From assembly GCA_902514805.1 (NCBI GenBank), contig CABXSF010000002.1, positions 1-64,000 of the forward strand: a stretch of DNA of 64,000 nt, read 5' to 3'. Shown piece by piece: positions 1 through 8,448 of this stretch (within the stretch, counting starts at the first letter, position 1; each line of letters starts with the position of its first letter). The translations under genes were made by a program, and so were the position numbers. Source of the DNA: an uncultured Pelagibacteraceae bacterium (GTDB taxonomy: Bacteria > Pseudomonadota > Alphaproteobacteria > Pelagibacterales > Pelagibacteraceae). The notes beneath the pieces were generated by a model that saw only the letters and a program-made list of their open reading frames with translations, was not told the origin of the DNA and did not search any database.

Positions 1-905
1 TTGGACTCAAATCTTTTAAGGCCCTTGGTGGTGCTTATGCTGTGGAAAAAATAACTAAAGGTAGAAAAGATATTACAGTTTCAACAGCTACAGCAGGAAA
101 TCATGGTAAATCTGTCGCTTGGGGAGCAAAAAATTTGGGATTAAATTGTAAAATTTTTATTAGTGAAAACGTAAGCGAAACTAGAGCTGAAGAAATGAGG
201 AATTTGAATGCTGAAGTAATCAGGGTTAAAGGAAATTATGAAGACTCTCTTAATTTTTGTAAGGAAGAGTCAAAAAAAAATAATTGGGAAATTATTCAAG
301 ATGTAGCTTGGTTAGATTATGAACTTGTTCCAAAACTTACAATGGCCGGATATTCGACAATAATAAAAGAAATTTCAGTGCAAACTAATGAATATATCAC
401 ACATATTTTTTTACAAGCTGGTGTTGGAGGTATGGCGGCAGGTTTAGTTGCTGGTGTAGCTAATTATTTCAAAAAAGTACCAAAAATTATTATTGTTGAG
501 CCTGAAAATGCAAATTGTGTAATGCAGAGTATAGAAAATAATGCACCTACAAGTGTAGATATTATAAAAGAAAGTATAATGGGCGGTATGTCTTGTGGAG
601 AAGTGTCATTAGTCCCATGGCAAATATTAAAAAATTCAGTAAATAATTGTATTAGTGTTTCAGATAAATTCGTCTCACAGACTGTAGCAATGTTAGCAAA
701 TAAAGTATTAAGTAATATTTCAATAGAAGGAGGTGAATGTTCAACACCTGGGATCACAAGTTTAATTTCATGTTGTAATAATGAAGAAACAAAAAGTGCC
801 CTAGAAATAAATGAAAATTCAAATATATTATTAATAGGTTGTGAGGGATCTGCAGATGTAGATCTTTACAAGAAGTTATTAAGTGAAGGAAAAAAATTAA
901 TTTGA
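1..905 (+). CDS. dpaL: diaminopropionate ammonia-lyase, 5' end outside the window
   Basis: PLP-dependent lyase of the fold-type II family that would split 2,3-diaminopropionate into pyruvate and ammonia. The reading frame is open from base 3, so the true start lies before the window; the GTG at 42 is internal. The first visible codons read GLKSFKALGGAYAV, the lyase block in which the Lys (codon 18-20) binds PLP. Further marks are STATAGNHG (phosphate-cup and substrate loop), GVGGMAAGLVAG (glycine-rich PLP phosphate loop) and a C-terminal GCEGSAD. About 300 residues of an expected roughly 400 are present. A related threonine-dehydratase-like enzyme (EutB) is possible, but the FKALGG block fits the diaminopropionate lyase best. 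The next gene starts 4 bases after the stop, suggesting cotranscription. Confidence 0.85.
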   Translation, partial: GLKSFKALGGAYAVEKITKGRKDITVSTATAGNHGKSVAWGAKNLGLNCKIFISENVSETRAEEMRNLNAEVIRVKGNYEDSLNFCKEESKKNNWEIIQDVAWLDYELVPKLTMAGYSTIIKEISVQTNEYITHIFLQAGVGGMAAGLVAGVANYFKKVPKIIIVEPENANCVMQSIENNAPTSVDIIKESIMGGMSCGEVSLVPWQILKNSVNNCISVSDKFVSQTVAMLANKVLSNISIEGGECSTPGITSLISCCNNEETKSALEINENSNILLIGCEGSADVDLYKKLLSEGKKLI

Positions 906-909
906 TTAT

Positions 910-1356
910 ATGAAAAAATTAAGCGACGCAGAGATTTATAGATTATTTAATCCTGAACTTTCCCCAAAAAAAATGCTTGAGTTAGGAGTTTTTGGTGGAT
1001 CTTATTTTGGAAATAACATTAAAGAATACCCAAAAACGTGGTTTGTAAAAGCTAAGCTAAGTAAAACTTTTGATGTAAATATAAATAGGTTTAAAGTTAA
1101 AGCAGGACTTTCTAGAGAACATTGGATTGAGAAAGGTTGGATATTTAAAGAAGATCCACTTGGTTGGTTCCAATGGTATTGTAGATTTTCAATGGGAAGA
1201 CGAATACCAAAAGTAGATATAACTCAAATTAAAAGATGGAAAAATTTTAGAAGGCATGTAACTGCTATTGAAAAAAATTGTGAAAAAGGAAATCTGACTT
1301 GCAGAAGAAGACAGAGACAAGCTATTTTGCAATGGGCATATGATCCTCACATCTAA
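910..1356 (+). CDS. conserved hypothetical protein
   Basis: I do not recognise a named family. The product is 148 residues, basic, soluble (no signal peptide or membrane span) and rich in Trp, Arg and Lys. A central block (residues about 65-105) holds EHWIEKGWIF, DPLGWFQWYCRF and SMGRRIP, and the C-terminus has a Cys/Arg-rich CRRRQRQAILQWA. Such a pattern could bind nucleic acid or a nucleotide, but that is speculation. It follows the lyase gene by 4 bases, so it is probably its operon partner. Its stop interlocks with that of the yjbQ gene on the other strand in a 4-base CTAA overlap. Confidence 0.75.
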   Translation: MKKLSDAEIYRLFNPELSPKKMLELGVFGGSYFGNNIKEYPKTWFVKAKLSKTFDVNINRFKVKAGLSREHWIEKGWIFKEDPLGWFQWYCRFSMGRRIPKVDITQIKRWKNFRRHVTAIEKNCEKGNLTCRRRQRQAILQWAYDPHI

Positions 1357-1772
1357 TCACCTATAAAATGGTGAATAATTTTTCTCAGTTGACCTTCGAT
1401 TCTGTGCTCAAACAAATAAATTCCTTGCCATGTACCTAACAATAATTCTTTTTTTTTTACACTCAAAGAAATTTGATTATTGGTTAAAGCAGATTTAATA
1501 TGAGCGGGCATATCATCTTTTCCCTCTGATTTATGAATATAAGATTTTTCATTCATAGGAACTAATCTATCAAAATAATTTATTAAATCTGTTTGAACAT
1601 CTGGATCAGCATTTTCTTGAACAATCAAAGATGCGCTTGTATGTTGAATGCTTAAATTTAATATTCCATTATTAAAAGAATTTTCCTTGATCCAATTTAT
1701 GGTTTGATCAGTAAAATTATATAATCTTTGTCCGTTTGTTTTTAGTCTTAATTCAAAAAACTTTTGCTTCAT
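1353..1772 (-). CDS. yjbQ: YjbQ-family protein (UPF0047), secondary thiamine-phosphate synthase type
   Basis: A 139-residue protein of the YjbQ/UPF0047 family. Family hallmarks are NLSIQHTSASLIVQENADP near residues 40-58, MPAHIKSAL near 88-96, and GTWQGIYLFEHR near the C-terminus. Family members have weak thiamine-phosphate synthase activity in E. coli, but the physiological role is not settled. The ATG overlaps the stop of the upstream cupin gene by 4 bases (ATGA type), so it is the last gene of the acnA-to-yjbQ series. Confidence 0.88.
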   Translation of the reverse strand: MKQKFFELRLKTNGQRLYNFTDQTINWIKENSFNNGILNLSIQHTSASLIVQENADPDVQTDLINYFDRLVPMNEKSYIHKSEGKDDMPAHIKSALTNNQISLSVKKKELLLGTWQGIYLFEHRIEGQLRKIIHHFIGD

Positions 1773-2197
1773 TTTTTAGTTTTAAAATCAATTCCATACT
1801 CTGATCTTGGTCCTTTCCTTAATCCATATGGACCTGCTATGAATATAGTAAGGGGTTTGGTTCCTGGCTTAATATCAATTCTATGATGTGTGTTCGCAGA
1901 TCTAAAACCAATGTAACCTGCTGGTCTCCAGAATCTTCCACTTTTTAATGTTTCAAAGTATCCATCTCTTAAAATTATTGTCATAAACGGAAACGGATGA
2001 TTATGAACGCCTTCTCCATGATCGTCATCGAGCATTTCATGTATCAAAATATTAAACGGAAACCATTTTGGTCTATGTCTAAAAATTAAATAATATCTAT
2101 TCATCCAGGGTTTAGCTTTTTTAAATTGGGGGTGGGAAGGTCCTCTATCTAAAACAACTTTTTTTCTTCCTAATTTTTCGAGAAACTTTAGAAACAT
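1769..2197 (-). CDS. small cupin-like protein
   Basis: A 142-residue soluble protein with a cupin-like fold pattern. HGEGVHNHPFPFMTIIL supplies a possible His metal pair around residues 60-66, and SANTHHRI supplies another His about 40 residues later, as in the two cupin motifs. The substrate is unknown. The start codon overlaps the TAA of the upstream BamB-like gene by one base (TAATG), which fixes the start and shows translational coupling. Whether it acts on the envelope like its BamB neighbour cannot be judged from sequence. Confidence 0.72.
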   Translation of the reverse strand: MFLKFLEKLGRKKVVLDRGPSHPQFKKAKPWMNRYYLIFRHRPKWFPFNILIHEMLDDDHGEGVHNHPFPFMTIILRDGYFETLKSGRFWRPAGYIGFRSANTHHRIDIKPGTKPLTIFIAGPYGLRKGPRSEYGIDFKTKK

Positions 2198-3495
2198 TAA
2201 TTTAATCTAATGATCGAATTATCTTTTGCAATATATAAACTTTTGTTAAAATAAACGGGTCTTTGAAGTTTTTTATTGTCTAATTTAAGTGTTTTTTCAA
2301 TTTTACCTTCTCTGAAATTCACAACTAAAACTCTTCCATTGTTCGTTGAGACATAGATATAAAATTTGCCAATTAAAAAACCAATAGGTTGAAAGTTTTT
2401 TTTTCTTTTTTCTTTAATATTTTTAAATAAATCATTAATTCTTATGATTTGACCTGACTCTTTATTCATAGCTATAAGCAAACCATTATCTGAAATTGTA
2501 ACTAGATAGTTACCAATTATCGCTGGTCTTAATTCAGAGCTAAAATCTTGTCTCCAATTAATAGCACCTGACAATAAATCAATGGATAAAAATTGGTTAT
2601 TGTTGTTTGAAACAAATATTGAGACTTCATCAGAGACAATGTCAGATAATTTCAAAAAATAGGTATTTCCAAAAGTCACATTTGACTGAGTTGGTGTCTG
2701 CCAAATTACCTTTCCACTAGAAATATTTACCGCAGTAACATCCCCTATTGAGTTACTAAAAAAAACTTTGTCATTATTCAAAATAAGTGATTGTTTTTTC
2801 TGAGATCTCAAGAGAGATTGCTGAGTTTTTACTGACCATAAAAGATCTCCAGTTTCCAAAGAGAAACATCTTAACTTATTCTCCATGTCAATTACCAAAG
2901 CTTTATCCCCAAAAATTTTTATTTGGGAATTAAATGAAGAAGAGTGTTTTTTCTTCCATTTAAGTTTTCCTGTATTTTTATTAATTACATAATAATTTGC
3001 TATGTTATCTGCAACAAATAAATCTTCTCCACTTTTACCAAAAAATAAAATTGGTTGTAGTTTCTTATCTTGTTTTGAGTAGTGATTTTGTTTCCAAACT
3101 ATATTTGAGTTATTGTCAAATTTAATTATTGATCCATTACTATCAAAGTAAATTAAATGATTTTTATCTATCAATATTTCAGGCTCAAAATTTGAGAATG
3201 ATTTTATCGCACTAAAATTATATTTAGACATCTTTTCAAGATTTGCGTCAAAATTAACGAAACCATCATTATTTAGCTGCTGATTAGTATCTACCTTTAA
3301 GTTTTTTGGAAGTGAAATCTTAAAGTTCTGATTAAATTCACTTAAGGATTGTTTTTCTTTTTTTAATAAAACTGTAGTTGAGCTTTTATCAACCAAAATT
3401 TTTTTTTCTTTTGTCCAAAATTTTGAGTTAGGATTAAATGAACAATCAAGAAGGAATAAAAATATTATTAAATAAAAATATCTTTTAATCACCAA
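2197..3495 (-). CDS. bamB: BamB-like outer-membrane assembly lipoprotein (PQQ-like beta-propeller)
   Basis: A 432-residue predicted lipoprotein. A short hydrophobic leader ends in LLDC, a lipobox-like site (Cys near residue 18) with an unusual Asp at -1. The body (about 90-430) consists of PQQ-like propeller blades, recognisable as VINKNTGKLKWKK, SLETGDLLWSV, NISSGKVIWQTP and DLLSGAINWRQ. This matches BamB (YfgL), the propeller scaffold of the BAM complex. The start is ambiguous: TTG at 3495 or GTG at 3492, both overlapping the upstream YfgM-like gene by several bases. The yfgM-bamB order is conserved in proteobacteria, but the usual downstream der gene is absent here. Confidence 0.85.
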   Translation of the reverse strand: MVIKRYFYLIIFLFLLDCSFNPNSKFWTKEKKILVDKSSTTVLLKKEKQSLSEFNQNFKISLPKNLKVDTNQQLNNDGFVNFDANLEKMSKYNFSAIKSFSNFEPEILIDKNHLIYFDSNGSIIKFDNNSNIVWKQNHYSKQDKKLQPILFFGKSGEDLFVADNIANYYVINKNTGKLKWKKKHSSSFNSQIKIFGDKALVIDMENKLRCFSLETGDLLWSVKTQQSLLRSQKKQSLILNNDKVFFSNSIGDVTAVNISSGKVIWQTPTQSNVTFGNTYFLKLSDIVSDEVSIFVSNNNNQFLSIDLLSGAINWRQDFSSELRPAIIGNYLVTISDNGLLIAMNKESGQIIRINDLFKNIKEKRKKNFQPIGFLIGKFYIYVSTNNGRVLVVNFREGKIEKTLKLDNKKLQRPVYFNKSLYIAKDNSIIRLN

Positions 3496-4126
3496 AATTC
3501 CTCTTTAAACGTCTTTCAGCCTCAATTCTGATTTCATTGTTGGCCAATTCAGAATTTACAATTTCTTCCAGAAAATCTTTTGACTTTATCAAATTATTAT
3601 TATGTTCAAAATAGTCTGCCATAAGAAGTAATGCGTGAGATTTCCAAACACTTTCTGATCTGAGTATAGGATTCAATATGTCAAGTATTTCATTTTCTGA
3701 GATTACGTCTGCGTTGTACATAGCTTTTTTATAAATGATTAGATTTTTTATTTCCTTTTCTCCTTGAGATTTTATTACCAGATCAAAAAAATTGTTAATT
3801 TCTTTTTGGTCATTTACCAGATCATTTTCGATGATAAAATATAATGACAAAGCTGAATAAATTGGATCTTTTTCTTTTATGATTTTTATTAATTTTTCAA
3901 TATCATTGGTGTTTTCAATTGTTATTTCTTTCAAAGTAATTTGATTATAAATTTCAGCAATCTCTAATTTTGCCCTTTTTTTATATTCTTCGTAACCAAA
4001 ATATGAAAATAGCACTAGCAATATTAATACTAATAAACCTATTAATTTTTTATAATTATTTGAAAAAAAATTTTTTATTTTTTCGATTCTTGTGTTCTGA
4101 TTAATAATTTCTATATCTTCAGACAT
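3485..4126 (-). CDS. YfgM-like membrane-anchored TPR protein
   Basis: A 213-residue protein with a short cytoplasmic head (about 1-27), one membrane span (KLIGLLVLILLVLFSYFGY) and a helical periplasmic part built of TPR-like repeats, seen in paired helices such as VWKSHALLLMADYFEHNNN. This is the layout of YfgM, an inner-membrane partner of SecYEG and periplasmic chaperones. Its position directly before a bamB-like gene supports the call. It starts two bases after the stop of acnA, an unusual fusion of an envelope-biogenesis pair to a TCA-cycle gene. Confidence 0.78.
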   Translation of the reverse strand: MSEDIEIINQNTRIEKIKNFFSNNYKKLIGLLVLILLVLFSYFGYEEYKKRAKLEIAEIYNQITLKEITIENTNDIEKLIKIIKEKDPIYSALSLYFIIENDLVNDQKEINNFFDLVIKSQGEKEIKNLIIYKKAMYNADVISENEILDILNPILRSESVWKSHALLLMADYFEHNNNLIKSKDFLEEIVNSELANNEIRIEAERRLKRNFGD

Positions 4127-4128
4127 TG

Positions 4129-6798
4129 TTAAATTGTATTTCGTAAAACATATTGAAGAATCCCACCGTGTTTATAATATTCTAACTCATTGTTCGTATC
4201 TATTCTGCATAACATTTTGATTTTTTTTATTTCTCCATTTTGATATTTAAATTCGACGGACAATTTATCCCCAGGATTCAATCCTTTTTCTATTCCATTA
4301 ACTGTAATTATTTCTGAACCAGTAAGTTTTAATTTTTTTCTGTCCATACCATCCATGAATTGTAATGGTAATATTCCCATCCCAATTAAATTCGATCTGT
4401 GAATTCTCTCAAAACTTTCAGCAAATACAGATTTTACTCCTAAAAGTTTTGTACCCTTGGCTGCCCAGTCTCTTGAAGAACCTGTTCCATATTCTTTACC
4501 ACCTATAACTATTAAATCAGTTTTTCTTTTTTTATACTCCTCTACTGCTTCAAAAACTGGCATTATTTTTTCTTCAGGATATAGTTTGGTAAAACCTCCC
4601 TCAGTTCCTGGTGCCATCTCGTTTCTTATTCTTATATTTGCAAAAGTTCCTCTCATCATTACCTCATGATTGCCTCTTCTAGACCCATAAGAATTAAAAT
4701 CTTTTTGTAAAACTTGATTTTTCATAAAATAATTACCAGTAGGACTCTCTTTTTGAATTGAGCCAGCTGGCGAAATATGATCTGTCGTAACCATATCTCC
4801 TAGAATTAATAAAGGTCTCGCATTAAAAATATCTTTGAATCCATCTGGGCTGTCTTTAAGGTTGTCAAAGAAAGGAGGTTTTTTAACATAAGTTGAATTA
4901 TCATCCCAATCGTAAATACTGCTCTTTTTTGTTTTAATATTTTGCCATTGTGATGGTCCCTTGGATACATTTGAATATCTGTTAATAAACATTTCTGCAT
5001 TAAGAGAATTACTTAATGTATCTTCAATTTCTTTATTTGATGGCCAAATATCTTTTAAGAAAATATCTTTTCCATCTTTAGATTTGCCCAATGAATCTTT
5101 ATAAAAATCAAACTTCATATGTCCAGCTAGTGCATAAGCCACTACAAGAGGTGGTGATGCTAAATAGTTAGCTTTAATCATCGGAGAAATTCTTCCTTCA
5201 AAATTTCTATTACCAGATAGAACTGATACGGCGTAAATATTTTTTTTTTGTACAGCCAAGGATATATTATCTGGTAATGGACCAGAGTTACCAATACAAG
5301 TTGTGCAACCGTAACCAACAAGATTAAACCCAAGTTTATCAAGATAAACGTTTAAACCAGCTTTTGCTAAGTAGTCTGTTACTACTTGTGATCCTGGTGC
5401 AAGAGAAGTTTTTACCCAAGGTTTTGTCATTAATCCAAAATCACTAGCTTTTTTTGCAAGCAAACCCGCGCCAATTAATACATTGGGATTTGATGTGTTA
5501 GTACATGAAGTTATCGCAGCTATTAAAATTGAACCATCTTTAATTTCATAGTCTGTCCCATCTACTTTCGAAGTAGAAAATACTTCTCTTTTTGTAATAT
5601 TTCTAAAATTCGTATCAAAATTTTTAGAGGCCTCTGTTAGCAAAACTTTATCTTGAGGTCGTTTAGGTCCTGAGATGGTTGGAACAACCGTAGACATATC
5701 CAGTTTAAGAGTATCAGTAAAAACTATATCGTCACTTACCCATAGACCTTGTTCTTGTGCGTATCTTTTAACTATCTCTACTTGATTTTTATCTCTTCCA
5801 GAGAACTCCAGATATTTTAAAGTCTCATCATCGATTGGAAAGAAGCCGCATGTTGCTCCATATTCAGGGGCCATATTAGCTATAGTTGCTCTGTCAGCTA
5901 AAGTTAGATTTTTAATTCCATCACCATAAAATTCAACAAACTTTCCTACCACTCCTTTATCTCTTAACATTTTAACAACTGTTAAGACCAAGTCAGTAGC
6001 TGTGGTGCCCTCAGGAAGTTTATTTATTATTTCGAAACCAACTACTTCTGGTATTAACATCGAAATTGGTTGTCCAAGCATGCCGGCTTCAGCTTCTATA
6101 CCTCCAACGCCCCATCCAAGAACTGATAAACCATTTACCATAGTAGTATGACTATCGGTTCCTACCAATGTATCTGGGAAGATATAGTCTTCATTGTTAA
6201 ATTTTTCTTTCCACACAACCTTAGAAAGATACTCAAGATTTACCTGATGGCATATTCCTGTTCCTGGCGGAACTATTCTAAAATTATCAAAAGCTTGTTG
6301 CCCCCATTTTAAAAAAGAATATCTCTCAGCATTTCTCTGGAATTCGATTTCAACATTCTTTTTTAATGAGTCTGGCGTTGAAAATTTATCGACTTGAACT
6401 GAGTGGTCGATTACCAAATCAACAGAGGACAATGGATTGATTATTTGTGGATCCTTATTTTTTTCCTTAACAGCTTCTCGCATAGCAGCTAAATCTGCAA
6501 CTGCGGGTATTCCTGTATAGTCTTGCAAGAGTACTCTAGCGGGTCTATAAGCAATTTCTGTTTCGGACTTTTTATCTTTTAACCATTTCTGTAAAGCAAG
6601 AATTTGATCTTTGGTGACTGTCTTGGCATCTTCGTACCGTAGTAAATTTTCTAATAAGACTTTTAATGATTTTGGTAGCTTATTAATACCTTTTAAACCG
6701 TTTTGTTCTGCAAGTTTTAAGGAATAAAAATTATATTGATTTTGATTAATTTCAATGGAGGTAAGTGATTTATAAGAATTTTTGCTACCTGGTTTCAT
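4129..6798 (-). CDS. acnA: aconitate hydratase A
   Basis: An 889-residue aconitase of the AcnA/IRP type, converting citrate to isocitrate in the TCA cycle. The three [4Fe-4S] Cys ligands are visible in SCTNTSNPNVL (about residue 430) and GCTTCIGNSG (about 497 and 500). Other hallmarks are DSHTTMVNGLSVLGWGVGGIEAE, the RPARVLLQDYTGIP block near the N-terminus, and the C-terminal swivel domain with GGKEYGTGSSRDWAAKG. The length is normal for the family. It opens a run of five closely spaced minus-strand genes. With icd at 39101 it accounts for two consecutive TCA steps in this window. Confidence 0.97.
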   Translation of the reverse strand: MKPGSKNSYKSLTSIEINQNQYNFYSLKLAEQNGLKGINKLPKSLKVLLENLLRYEDAKTVTKDQILALQKWLKDKKSETEIAYRPARVLLQDYTGIPAVADLAAMREAVKEKNKDPQIINPLSSVDLVIDHSVQVDKFSTPDSLKKNVEIEFQRNAERYSFLKWGQQAFDNFRIVPPGTGICHQVNLEYLSKVVWKEKFNNEDYIFPDTLVGTDSHTTMVNGLSVLGWGVGGIEAEAGMLGQPISMLIPEVVGFEIINKLPEGTTATDLVLTVVKMLRDKGVVGKFVEFYGDGIKNLTLADRATIANMAPEYGATCGFFPIDDETLKYLEFSGRDKNQVEIVKRYAQEQGLWVSDDIVFTDTLKLDMSTVVPTISGPKRPQDKVLLTEASKNFDTNFRNITKREVFSTSKVDGTDYEIKDGSILIAAITSCTNTSNPNVLIGAGLLAKKASDFGLMTKPWVKTSLAPGSQVVTDYLAKAGLNVYLDKLGFNLVGYGCTTCIGNSGPLPDNISLAVQKKNIYAVSVLSGNRNFEGRISPMIKANYLASPPLVVAYALAGHMKFDFYKDSLGKSKDGKDIFLKDIWPSNKEIEDTLSNSLNAEMFINRYSNVSKGPSQWQNIKTKKSSIYDWDDNSTYVKKPPFFDNLKDSPDGFKDIFNARPLLILGDMVTTDHISPAGSIQKESPTGNYFMKNQVLQKDFNSYGSRRGNHEVMMRGTFANIRIRNEMAPGTEGGFTKLYPEEKIMPVFEAVEEYKKRKTDLIVIGGKEYGTGSSRDWAAKGTKLLGVKSVFAESFERIHRSNLIGMGILPLQFMDGMDRKKLKLTGSEIITVNGIEKGLNPGDKLSVEFKYQNGEIKKIKMLCRIDTNNELEYYKHGGILQYVLRNTI

Positions 6799-6888
6799 AA
6801 AAAATTATATTTTCGAGTAAAAGTAAGCTGACATAACATAATTAAATAGTTAAATAAATTTGTCATTTGTCGCAAATTTACAAGCAAA

Positions 6889-7230
6889 TTAAGCTATCGG
6901 TAACCCATCTTCGGTTTTTTGCGAGGGATGAAGTAATACAACTTTTCCTTCGTGATCTATTGCACCAAGTATTAAAACTTGGGAGACAACTCCTGCAATA
7001 TTTTTTTCAGCAAAATTACAGACACCAATAACTTGTTTATTCTTCAAATTCTCCTCATTATAATAATGTGTAATTTGGGCAGAAGATTGTTTTACACCTA
7101 ATTCTTTTCCAAAATCAACCTTTATAACTAGTGAGGGTTTTCGAGCTTTTTCATTTTTTTTGACTGAAATTACAGTTCCGATTCTTAAATCTATCTTGTC
7201 AAATTGATCAAAGGATATTTGTTCTTTCAT
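6889..7230 (-). CDS. csaA: CsaA-type tRNA-binding-domain protein
   Basis: A 113-residue single OB-fold protein. It matches CsaA throughout: DQFDKIDLRIGTV at the start, KQSSAQITHYY in the middle, and NKQVIGVCNF with VLILGA towards the end. CsaA proteins dimerise and bind tRNA, and have been described as export-related chaperones in Bacillus. It stands alone on the minus strand, 90 bases upstream of acnA and divergent from argE with only 27 bases between the starts. Confidence 0.9.
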   Translation of the reverse strand: MKEQISFDQFDKIDLRIGTVISVKKNEKARKPSLVIKVDFGKELGVKQSSAQITHYYNEENLKNKQVIGVCNFAEKNIAGVVSQVLILGAIDHEGKVVLLHPSQKTEDGLPIA

Positions 7231-7257
7231 GGAATTAATATATAATTCTTTTTACGA

Positions 7258-8448
7258 ATGAGTACAGAAAATAATTTAGATAAATTATATAACGATTCAC
7301 TTAAAATTCTCTCTGATTTGATAGGTTTTAAAACTATTTCAGGTGAAGATAATAATTCTATCATAAATTATTGCGAAAAAATTTTAGATGATAGTGGCGC
7401 ATCATCATTTAAAGTATTTGATAATGATAAAAAAAGAGTGAACCTATTTTCAACTTTAAAATCAAAAAAAAATAATGGAAAAAAATCTATAATTTTTTCG
7501 GGTCATACAGATGTAGTCCCAGTCACAAAAAGTTGGTCAACAGATCCTTTTAAAGCAATAATCAAGGATGGGAAACTGTTTGGAAGAGGGTCGTGTGATA
7601 TGAAGGGTTTTTTGGCTTGTGTGTTGGCCTATGCGCCAGTATTTTCTTCCGAAAGATTAGATCGAGATATCCATTTTTCCTTTACCTTTGATGAAGAGAC
7701 AGCGTGTCAAGGAGCACCTCTTTTAATAGAAGAATTAAAAAAAAGAAATATAAAAGATTCTTTGTGCATTGTTGGAGAGCCAACTAATATGAAAATAATT
7801 GATGCTCACAAAGGTTGTTACGAATATACAACTCATTTTCATGGTCTTGCTGGTCATGGTTCGCAGCCTGAAAAAGGAGTTAATGCTGTCGAATATGCTT
7901 CGAAATTTATTCAAAAACTTATGCAGTTGAGAGAAGTTTTAAAAAAAAGAAAACCTAAGAATTCAGCTTTTAACCCGCCATATACCACTTTACAAATTGG
8001 TGGTATATCTGGTGGAACTGCAAGGAATGTAATAGCTGACAAATGTAAGGTTGATTGGGAACTAAGACCTGTTGTAAAGGAGGACGGAATATTTGTTAAT
8101 AATGAAATAGATGAATTTGTCAAAAAAGAGTTGCTTCCAGAAATGCAAAAAATTTATACAAAATCTAAAATTGAGAAAGAAATAATTGGAGAAATTATAG
8201 GATTTAATAGAGAAAAAAATTCCGAGGCGTGTGAACTAGTTTCGAGTATTACTGGTGATAATTCTCGTGAAGTCGTTTCCTTTGGTACAGAGGCAGGTCT
8301 TTTTCAAGAAATTGGAATTAGTACAGTCGTTTGTGGTCCTGGATCAATTGAACAGGCACATAAAGTGGATGAATTTATTAAATTAGAGGAACTAAAAAAA
8401 TGTCTTAAATTTTTGAACGGGGTTAAAGAAAAATCAAAATCTAATTAG
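7258..8448 (+). CDS. argE: acetylornithine deacetylase (M20 family)
   Basis: A 396-residue M20 metallohydrolase that would remove the acetyl group from N-acetylornithine in arginine synthesis. Metal-site motifs are SGHTDVVPV (His about 83), GRGSCDMKG (bridging Asp about 114), the catalytic Glu pair in DEET (about 145-148), and the late His in GSIEQAHKVDE. The dimerisation domain carries HGLAGHGSQPEKGVNAVEYA. The general pattern is typical of ArgE rather than of DapE, but substrate specificity within M20 is hard to read. The convergent overlap with the aldehyde dehydrogenase is 8 bases. Confidence 0.87.
   Translation: MSTENNLDKLYNDSLKILSDLIGFKTISGEDNNSIINYCEKILDDSGASSFKVFDNDKKRVNLFSTLKSKKNNGKKSIIFSGHTDVVPVTKSWSTDPFKAIIKDGKLFGRGSCDMKGFLACVLAYAPVFSSERLDRDIHFSFTFDEETACQGAPLLIEELKKRNIKDSLCIVGEPTNMKIIDAHKGCYEYTTHFHGLAGHGSQPEKGVNAVEYASKFIQKLMQLREVLKKRKPKNSAFNPPYTTLQIGGISGGTARNVIADKCKVDWELRPVVKEDGIFVNNEIDEFVKKELLPEMQKIYTKSKIEKEIIGEIIGFNREKNSEACELVSSITGDNSREVVSFGTEAGLFQEIGISTVVCGPGSIEQAHKVDEFIKLEELKKCLKFLNGVKEKSKSN

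Noticed and set aside
42-44. GTG at 42 as the start of the first gene
   Set aside because: The frame is open to base 3 and encodes the PLP-lysine block upstream of it, so the start lies outside the window.
7258-8448. M20 protein as the missing deacetylase (DoeB) of an ectoine pathway
   Set aside because: Known DoeB belongs to the AstE/succinylglutamate desuccinylase family; the M20 motifs fit ArgE and the gene is 20 kb from the DoeA-like gene.
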